Origin: Nocardia terpenica
GTDB lineage: Bacteria; Actinomycetota; Actinomycetes; Mycobacteriales; Mycobacteriaceae
Length of the DNA: 64,000 nucleotides
Assembly (NCBI RefSeq): GCF_013186535.1
Contig: NZ_JABMCZ010000001.1
Location: 1,364,001 to 1,428,000, forward strand
Direction of reading: 5' to 3'
Position 1 is the stretch's first letter; each line of letters begins with the position of its first letter. The notes beneath the pieces were generated by a model. The model saw only the letters and a list, made by a program, of their open reading frames with translations. It had not been told where the DNA came from and did not search any database. Of this stretch, positions 23,617 to 31,500 are shown piece after piece. The position numbers and the translations under genes were made by a program.

Positions 23617-23629
23617 AAGTTCCACCCCC

Positions 23630-23652
23630 ACAACTGAATACACAACTGAATA
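23630..23652 (+). repeat. Start-associated repeat, copies 6 and 7 (tandem)
   Basis: Two exact ACAACTGAATA copies at 23630-23640 and 23642-23652, 12 bases apart, followed by GGGAGG and the ATG of the major tail gene at 23664. Confidence 0.75.
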
Positions 23653-23663
23653 GGGAGGCCGGG

Positions 23664-24326
23664 ATGCCGGATCTCAACGTAATGCGCGATCTGAAGCAGT
23701 CGCTGCTGCTCAAGCCGCTCTCCGGTGCGGTGTTCGTCGCGCCCATGTCGGTGGATGTCCCGGCCGCATTCACCACGGGCGCCACCGCGGACCTGCTGGA
23801 CCTGAAGTCCGCGGGCTTCACCTCGCTGGGGCACGTCTCCAAGGAAGGCGCGCCCACCTTCACCCCGGAGACCGAGACCTCCGAAGTAGAGGCGTGGGGT
23901 CTGCTCGAGTCCGCGCGAACCGACGTCACCAAGCGAACCACCAAGATCGCCTGGACCGGCCAGGAAACCCACCGACACAACCTTCAGCTGTTCCACAACC
24001 GGGACCTGTCGAACGTGAAGTACAACCCGATCACCGGTGAGACCGAATTCGCGGACCCGACCGCGCCCTCGATCACCTACCACCGCGGCATCTTCATCGG
24101 CGTCGACGGTGCCGGCCCGACTACCACCTACGTGATCAAGGTGGTGCCCAAGATGACCATCACCGAAGTGAACGAGCAGTCCTGGAAGCAGGACGAGGTG
24201 ATCTCCTACGGCTTCACCGCCTCGGCCAAGCTCGACGAGTCCACCGGCTACGCCATCAAGACCGTCCTGGCCGGCCCCGGCTGGAAGGCCCTGGCGGGTA
24301 AGGCGGGCTTCACCGCCGCGGCGTAA
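23664..24326 (+). CDS. Major tail (tube) protein
   Basis: 220 residues. Forms the stacked rings of the tail tube. Recognisable blocks are LLLKPLSGAVFVAPM, LKSAGFTSLGHVSKEGA, a central region with RTDVTKRTTKIAWTGQE, and the C-terminal VVPKMTITEVNEQSWKQDEV, as in actinophage tube proteins. ATG 23664 has GGGAGG and the doubled repeat upstream; the longer frame would read through the repeats. Confidence 0.85.
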   Translation: MPDLNVMRDLKQSLLLKPLSGAVFVAPMSVDVPAAFTTGATADLLDLKSAGFTSLGHVSKEGAPTFTPETETSEVEAWGLLESARTDVTKRTTKIAWTGQETHRHNLQLFHNRDLSNVKYNPITGETEFADPTAPSITYHRGIFIGVDGAGPTTTYVIKVVPKMTITEVNEQSWKQDEVISYGFTASAKLDESTGYAIKTVLAGPGWKALAGKAGFTAAA

Positions 24327-24344
24327 TCCGCCCCCGCCCTGCCC

Positions 24345-24374
24345 GGAGCCGCACACGCGTTTGTGTGCGGCTCC
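24345..24374. terminator. Strong hairpin after the major tail gene
   Basis: A perfect 12-bp stem, GGAGCCGCACAC (24345-24356) with GTGTGCGGCTCC (24363-24374), and a 6-base loop. It is 19 bases past the stop of the highly expressed tube gene. No T-run follows, so it may reduce read-through or protect the 3' end of the message. Confidence 0.6.
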
Positions 24375-24433
24375 AGGTGGGGCGTATGTCAATCACCCCC
24401 AAATCCTTTACGTACGAAAGGTTTCCGCTTCTC

Positions 24434-24640
24434 ATGAGCGCTTTCACTCCCGTTGTCATGGTTCACCCCGACGGTATCGAGGTGACCGCCCACACTCCGA
24501 CCTCGGTCAATGATCTGGCGTGCGCCGGATATGTCGCCAAGATTGGTAACAGCGCTGTCGCGCCGGTCGCAGATGTCGAGACCGATTCCAGCGACCGCAA
24601 GCCCAAGCCCAACACTGTCCGGCCTGCCGCCGGAAAGTAA
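24434..24640 (+). CDS. Small tail-region protein
   Basis: 68 residues: SAFTPVVMVHPDGIEVTAHT, VNDLACAGYVAKIG, then a polar tail. Small proteins of this kind follow the tube gene in several actinophages; function unknown. ATG 24434 has GAAAGG about 13 bases upstream; ATG 24386 is an alternative giving 84 residues. Lies between the hairpin and the next repeat pair. Confidence 0.5.
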   Translation: MSAFTPVVMVHPDGIEVTAHTPTSVNDLACAGYVAKIGNSAVAPVADVETDSSDRKPKPNTVRPAAGK

Positions 24641-24658
24641 ACGGGCTCAAGGCAATCC

Positions 24659-24681
24659 ACAACTAAATACATAACTGAATA
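24659..24681 (+). repeat. Start-associated repeat, copies 8 and 9 (tandem)
   Basis: ACAACTAAATA at 24659-24669 and ATAACTGAATA at 24671-24681, 12 bases apart, each with one mismatch, followed by AGGAG and the ATG of the tail chaperone at 24699. Confidence 0.65.
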
Positions 24682-24698
24682 CAGGAGCCGCTCAAACC

Positions 24699-25091
24699 AT
24701 GGCTGCCACCAAGGCCCAGAAGAAGTCGTCCGCATCGTCCGAGTCGAACTGGGCTCGCCTGGTCCGCGAGGCCACCAAGGACCGTAAGCAGTTCGAGCCG
24801 TACGTGTTCGACGCCTACGACCCGCCGGTGCTGATCACCCCGCCGACCGGCCTGGAGCGGCAGCTGATGCTGGCTCGCCTGTCTGACGAGGCCGGCAGCG
24901 TCGAACCCGATGACCTGCCGGAGATGCTGGCCGCGCTCGTCGGTGAGGCCGCCTTCGCCAAGGTCTGGGACGCGCTGCGCGACCAGCCCCTCGATGTCAC
25001 CCTCGCGCTGATCGAGGACATCAACCGGCATTTCAACAAGGGCGCCGATGGCGGTGCCGAGGAATTCCCGGGGGGCGACTCGGCCTCGTAG
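24699..25091 (+). CDS. Tail assembly chaperone (gpG-like)
   Basis: 130 residues. Works with the frameshifted longer form to load the tape measure during tail assembly. Lys/Ser-rich N-terminus, a compact helical centre (LERQLMLARLSDEAGSVEPD, ALVGEAAFAKVWDALRDQ) and a polar tail. Between the tube and tape measure genes, as in lambda. Near the end the slippery heptamer GGGGGGC (25070-25076) lies in the X-XXY-YYZ register, so part of the ribosomes shift into the -1 frame. Confidence 0.85.
   Translation: MAATKAQKKSSASSESNWARLVREATKDRKQFEPYVFDAYDPPVLITPPTGLERQLMLARLSDEAGSVEPDDLPEMLAALVGEAAFAKVWDALRDQPLDVTLALIEDINRHFNKGADGGAEEFPGGDSAS
25070..25076 (+). promoter_or_regulatory. Programmed -1 frameshift site
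   Basis: G-GGG-GGC in the zero frame of the gpG-like gene is a canonical -1 slippery heptamer. After the slip the ribosome reads CGA CTC GGC at 25076 and continues without a stop to 25564. The zero-frame stop is at 25089-25091, 13 bases after the heptamer. This is the standard arrangement for siphovirus tail chaperones. Confidence 0.8.
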
Positions 25092-25564
25092 CGCTCATCG
25101 AGAAGCACTACGAGGCCATCGAGTGGGATCTGCACGCCTACTGGGGCGTTGACCTGCTCGACTTCTTTCGCGGTGAGCTGCCGTGGGCCAAACTCTCCCG
25201 TTTCCTGCGGCAGCTCCCCGATGGCTCTCGCTACCGCGCCTCCCAGGCGATGGACATGGACCTGGCTGAGCACCTGGTCCGTCTCGAGGAAGCCAACGAA
25301 GCCCAACAGGCCGGGGCCACATCCGAAGACGCCGACCCGGTCATGCGGTCCTCGGCTGGCTACGACCTCAACGCTCACCTTCTGCTGACGATCGCGGATC
25401 TGTTGCAGAACCTCAACACCACTCTCATCGCGGTCAACCTGCCGCCGGGCAAGACCCCGCCGCGGCCCGAGCCGATGCCACGCCCGGTCTCCGCAGTCGA
25501 CGTCATCCACTCCCGCCGCGAACGCGAACGCGCGAAGGCTGCCGAGGCCGCGTTCGGGTTCTGA
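25076..25564 (+). CDS. Tail assembly chaperone, frameshift extension (gpT-like)
   Basis: The -1 frame from the slippery site encodes 162 residues, giving a fusion of about 288. It begins RLGLVALIEKHYEAIEWDLH and goes on YWGVDLLDFFRGELPWAKLS, the usual start of the T part in actinophages, and ends in a charged helix. No independent ribosome binding site is needed or seen at the internal ATG 25250. Ends 32 bases before the tape measure gene. Confidence 0.82.
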   Translation, partial: RLGLVALIEKHYEAIEWDLHAYWGVDLLDFFRGELPWAKLSRFLRQLPDGSRYRASQAMDMDLAEHLVRLEEANEAQQAGATSEDADPVMRSSAGYDLNAHLLLTIADLLQNLNTTLIAVNLPPGKTPPRPEPMPRPVSAVDVIHSRRERERAKAAEAAFGF

Positions 25565-25595
25565 CCCAATCTCCCACTGCCACAAAGGGTTCGAC

Positions 25596-28500
25596 ATGTC
25601 TCTGATCGCTGGTCACGTAAAGATCGCTGTCGGCGCAGACATGACCGACTTCCTCAAGGACGTGGAGCGCGGTGTCAAGAACACCCCGGTCGCCAACGAA
25701 GGCAAGAACAACCGCGACCGCGAGGCCGCCGCCCGGAAGCAGGCCGACCGCGAGGGCGACATTGCGGGAAAGGCTCGCAGCGACGCCGACCACGCCAGGT
25801 CCAGCCGAGAACGCGAAAAGCATCTCGGCGACGAGCTCTCGCGTATCCGCCGCGACGCTTCCACCGAAGGTGACCTATTCGGCCGCACTTTCGCCAAGGC
25901 GTGGTCCAAGGCATTCAAGGACGAGGTCCGCAAAACGACGGGCAAGGGCCTCAATGTCCAGAGGATCCTCGCCGACGACCTGAAGATCAAGCAGGGCAAG
26001 GCGGCCAACACCACCAACGCCGCGAAGAACCGCGCGACCGGTCGTGAACAGATCAAGGCCCAAGAGGATCGCAACGACCAGGCCCGCCGGGCCGCCGCAC
26101 GTGCAGCTCGGCGCGCTGACTCGCGTGCAGCGCGCCAGGAACGCTACGCCGACGAAGACGTCCGGGCCCAGAAGAAGAAGACCACCCGCACCCGCGAAGC
26201 GAACGACTTCGCCGAAAAGGTCGCGGGCAGGGAGAAGGAGCTTCGCGAGGCGCTTAAGCCCGCCGGCAAGCGCGCCGCCAAGGCGCTGCGCGGCTACGAG
26301 GCCAAGGTCGAAGACGAGATCGCCGGTGCCGGCAAGCTGACCGAAACCACCGAGCGCCGCGCCAAGGCATGGTCCAAAGCTGCCCGCACGCAAGACAAAC
26401 TCGTCCGCGAAGCCGCCGTTGCGTGGACGTCGGTCAAGAAGGCCGATCACGCAGTCCGCCAGACGATCCGCGGCCTGGCAGAAGCTGAGGTCAAGGGCGA
26501 CAGCGCCAAGCTCTCCAAGGCGCAGGCCGCATTCGACCGCACAAGCGACGCTGCTGCGGCCTCGCGCAAGCGCGCCACCGAAACCCAAGCCGCGCTCGTA
26601 CAGGCCCGCAAGGACGCCGACAAACTGCGCGACCAGTTCCGACAGTCGGTGTCCACCAAGGACATCGACAAGAAGGCGATGGCGAAAGCCCGCCGCGACA
26701 CCGAAGCCGCCATGCGCGCGCAGATGGGTCTCGTTCCCGCCGACGGTGACCCCAACGAGAACCTGCGCAAGATCTCCCAACGCGAGAACGCGCTGCGCAC
26801 CAAGAGCAACGGCAAGAACCGACGGCTCAGCGGCGCTGACTACTACGCCATCAACCGCGCCAAACAGGCCGCCGCCGACCTCGATGTCCTTGAGCAGGAA
26901 GCCAAACTGCTCGAAGACCGCGTCAAGACCGCCAATGAGCGCGTCGCAGCCGCATCCCTGACCAAATACCAAGTCGACAACGACGCCACCTCCTCGATCA
27001 CACGCCGCACTGCCGCTGAACGCGAGCTGAAGGCGGCCATCCTCGACCGCGACAAGGCCGACACCAGCCTCAAACGCAACGTCTCCCGTACTGCTGTCGC
27101 CCGGACCCGATACAGCGAAGCCAGCGGCGGACTCGACCGCCGCGAACGGTCCAACCCATTTCTGCGGCTCACCGAACGCCTCGACGCCGGTACCGGCAAT
27201 TGGCTCGAAGAGCTCAACAGCAAACTCATCTACGCAGGTCGCTACCTGTCGTCGATCGGCCAGATCGCCACCACTTCCGCTGCGGCGCTGGCTGCCATGG
27301 GCGCAGTCAACCTGCTGCCCCTGATCTCCTCCGCCGCGCAGGCCGCCTCCGCACTGGCCACGCTGCCCGCCATCATCACCGCCGCCGGTGCCGGTATCGC
27401 CGCGTTGGCCGTCGGCGGCAGTGGCATCATCGGCGCGTTCAAGGCCGCCAAGGACGCGGGCGAATCGGCCGCTGATGTCGCCAACAAGCAGCAGGACGCC
27501 GCCGAAAAGGTGGCCGACACCTATGACTCGCTCGCGGACGCACGCGAAAACGCCGACCGCACAGCAGTTTCCGGCGCGCGCCAGATCGCTTCGGCCGAGA
27601 AGTCGGTGCAGTCAGCACTAGACCGCACGAAGACCGCGCAGGAGAACCTGAATAAGGCGCGAGAGAACGCGGCGGAAAAGATCCGCGACCTCAATGACGC
27701 ACTGCGCGACAACTCCCTCGACGAACGCAGCGCCGCCCTGTCCGCGCTCAAGGCCGGCCAGAACGTCATCAAGACCGCCGCCGATCCGAACGCCAGTTGG
27801 ATCGACATCGCCCAGGCGCAGATCGACGCCGAGCAGGCCAGCTTCAACCTCGAAGAAGTCCAGAAGAACAACAAGAAGGAAGTCGACGCCGCCGCCAAGG
27901 CCAACAAGGACGGCATCGAGGGCGACGAAGACGTTATCGCCGCTCGGAAGGCACTGGTTGACGCGAATGGCTCGCTGGTTGAGTCTCAGCAGCGGCTCAA
28001 GGACGTGGCCGAGTCGGTCGCCCAAGCCAACGAGGACGCCAACAAGCGCGCCGAACGGGCCGCCCGCAACTACCAGAACGCTCTCGACGACCAGAAACGA
28101 ATCCTCGAGAAGCTCGGCAACTCCGGGCTCGGCGAGCAATTCGAGAAGGTCTACAAGAAGCTCTCGCCCAACGCGAAAGACCTCGTCGACCAGATCCGCG
28201 CGCTCGGCCCGGAGTGGACCCAGCTACGCAAGACCTCGCAGGACGCGCTGACCAACGGCCTCGGCAAGGCCATCGCCGACGTTTCGCGCAAGCAGCTGCC
28301 GACCCTGAGTCTGGGCCTGGCCGCGATCAACTCCGAGATCAACGGCGGAATCAAGAACTCGCTGAAGGTATTCAGCGAGCCGAAGTCGATCAACGACTTC
28401 AACACCTTCCTGTCGAACACCTCCGGCATGTTCCGCGGTCTCAGCAGCGCCGCCACCCCGCTGACGAAGATCTTCGTCGACCTCACCACCGCGGGTTCCG

Positions 28501-31500
28501 CAGTCCTGCCGAGCCTGGGCCAGGCCATCAACACCGTGGCTACGCGCTGGTCAGAAAAGATCGACCTCAAGCGCCAGACCGGCGAGCTGAACTACTCGAT
28601 CAACCAGGGCATCGAGAAGATGCAGCAGCTCGGCCAGGTCGTCGGCAACACCTTCGGCGGCGTGCGCGGATTCTTCGCGGCACTGCGCGGCGAGGGCGAC
28701 TCCATGATGGGCAGCCTTGTCCAATCGACTGCCCGATTCGAAGAATGGACCAAATCCGCTGAGGGCGCGGCGAAGATCCAGTCCGTCTTCGGGCGTGTCT
28801 CGGAGATCCTCGCCGATATCCGGCGGCTCGTCGGCGGCATCGCAGGGCTGTTCAACGCGCTGTTCGGCGACGCCATTCAGACCATGGGCGGCCAGACGCT
28901 GAAGGTCCTGGCCGACGTCGCGAACGCCTTCGCGACTCTCGCCACCGCCGTCATGAGCGTGACCGGGCTCGGCGATGGCCTCAACGCCCTGCTGACCGTG
29001 CTGGTCGGGTTCTTCGCGCTGCGCACCTTGACCGGCGTCTTCCAGAACCTCGGCCGCACCATCGTCGGATTCGTCAAGACCACCGAGGACTCCTCCCAGC
29101 GAGTTAACGGCCTGCCCGCGGCCGACGCCGACGCCGACGGCTCGCGCGACGGCAAGAAGAAGAAAAAGAAGAAGGGCAAGAAGAACAAGGACGACGCCGA
29201 GGGCGCCGGCGGCGAGCCCGGTTCCGTCCTGGACCTCGCTCTCGAATCCGAAGCCGAAGACAGCGACGACAAGAAGAAGACCTCCGCGGAGGCCGGTAGT
29301 GCTGGCGGTGCAGCCGATGGTGGAGACGACAGCGCCTCGTCGCCAACTGCCGACCAGAACGACCGCAAGAAGCGGACACCCCGCACCCCCCGCAAGAGCG
29401 GACCCAGCCAGACCCAGCAGGCGCAACGGCGTCGCCGGGGTCGCGCGGTCCGCCGCGGCCAGCTGCCCAAGAAGTTCGAGCCGGTCACCTTCATACCGAC
29501 CGACTCCGCCGCCGGCCGGGCCGATGAGTTCGACACCAGCGACATCGTTACCGGCGTCCAGGGAACCGATGGACAGACCCCTCGGGGTGGAACTGGCACC
29601 GCACAACCCAATCCCGCTGCGGCACAGGCGAAGGCTGATCTGGACAGCACCAGCGGTGCCGCCAAGACCGCATCCGAGTCTGTTTCCCGGCAGGCCAGCA
29701 CCGCATCCCAGGCGATCAACCAGCAGGCGGCAGCCGCATCCGAGGCAACCCGTAAACAAGCCGAGGGTGCCAGTCAGGCTGCCGAAAGCCAGGGCAAGCG
29801 GTCCAGCAAGGCCGTGCAGAATCAGGCCGACGCTGCCTCGCGGACGGGCCGCCGTCAGGCTGCCGAGACTGCTGCGACCGGCCGCCGCGAGGGCGCATCC
29901 CTCGGTAGCGCGATGGGCAGCGCGGCGCGCGACACCGCAAACGCTGCCACGAACGCCGCCCGCAGCGCCAGGAGCGGCCTTTCGGGGCTGCTGAGCGACT
30001 TCAAGCGCGTTTGGAGTGAAAGCCACACCGCGGCGCAGAATTCGTTCGACCGCACCACCAACGGCTACGACACCTTCCAGCGTGGCGTCCTCACCCGCGC
30101 CACCGCCATGCGCGATACCGTTGGCCGCAGCTTCGATGCACTGCCCGGCCGGGCCGCATCTGCGCTGTCCTCGGTGAGGTCCGGGCTTTCCGGTGTGGTT
30201 GAAACCCTCGGTGGCCCATGGACTTTGGCGTTCACCGCCGCGGCGGCCGGGTTCTCCTACTTCACGGGCAAGCTCGACGAGCTGAACCAAAAGGAAGCGG
30301 ACTTCAAGCAGTCCATCAAGGACCACGCCGAGTTCCGCAAGACCTACGCCACCGACATCAAGAGCGCCCTGAACAACTCCGATGGACTCGTCGACGACGG
30401 CGTCCGCGGCACCCAGCTCGGCGCGGTCAAGGATTTCCGCGCCGAGATCGACGACCAGATCAAGGGCAAGTACAGCAACAGCGACCAGTTCTGGGACAAC
30501 CTGCGCCCCTCGCACTGGATCGAGAAGCAGGAGGACTACCAGAAGCGCCAGCAGTTCTACCGGGACCGCAACAAGTCCGCGAAGGAAAACGAGGACATCA
30601 AGGGCGTCCTCGACGACTACAGCGACACCGAGATCAACGACGCGATCCTCGGTACCCAATCGAGGTTCAACGAGTTCGTCGCGGGCCTCAAACACGACGG
30701 TGACACCGACCAGGCGGTCAAGAACGCGACCGACCGGCTCTCCAAGCTCCGAAAGGAGTTCCTGGACAACCAGTCCGCGGCCAGCCGCCTCAAGGACACC
30801 ATCGACAAGCTGCGCGACGGCAACCTCGAAGCCTCCGACGCGGTCGCGAAACTCGCTGGCGAACTGGCCAAACAGCGCGGCAACACCAACATCTTTCAGA
30901 ACAGCCGCGCCGGCGCGTTCGCCGCGCTCGACAACCTCAAGGGCCTCCAGTTCGAGGACTCGGGTGGCGCTTCCTACACCGGCGGCAACCTCGTCAACGA
31001 GGAGTCGGCGAACGGTCGCGCCCTTCTCGAAGCGATCCAAGCCGCGCAGACCGGCCTGGACACGATGGCCTCCAGCGAGATCGTGCAGGCCCTCAACGCC
31101 GACCCGACCCGCAACGTCGAAGCCGCCATCAATACCGCCGAGGCCAAGACGCGGACCCTGCTCGCTGGCTACCAGGCGCAAATCGGCGCGAAGACCGGCA
31201 TCACAGACGAAACGCAGCTCAATGCGCTGCTGGCCGCATACGGCCTCGATGACGCGTCACTGCGAAACCTGTTGACCGCCAAGGCAGGTAATGCCGCAGC
31301 ACAGAACAACCCGCTGGGCGTGCCCGGGGGCCTGCCCGCCGTGGCCGCCCCGGCGGTCGGCACCGTCCCGAACGGTCAGCAGCAGCCCGCGAATGGTCAG
31401 GTCGCCCCGGCAGTCGATCCCAAGACCGGGCAGCCTGCCCCCGCGGTCGACCCCAAGGCCAGCCAGCCCGCCGCACAGCAGCAGCCCGATCTGGCGCCGA

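Noticed and set aside
28551..31181. 876-codon open frame on the minus strand inside the tape measure gene
   Set aside because: It is antisense to a clearly coding gene; open antisense frames are expected in high-GC DNA with this codon use, and the translation is low-complexity with no family pattern.
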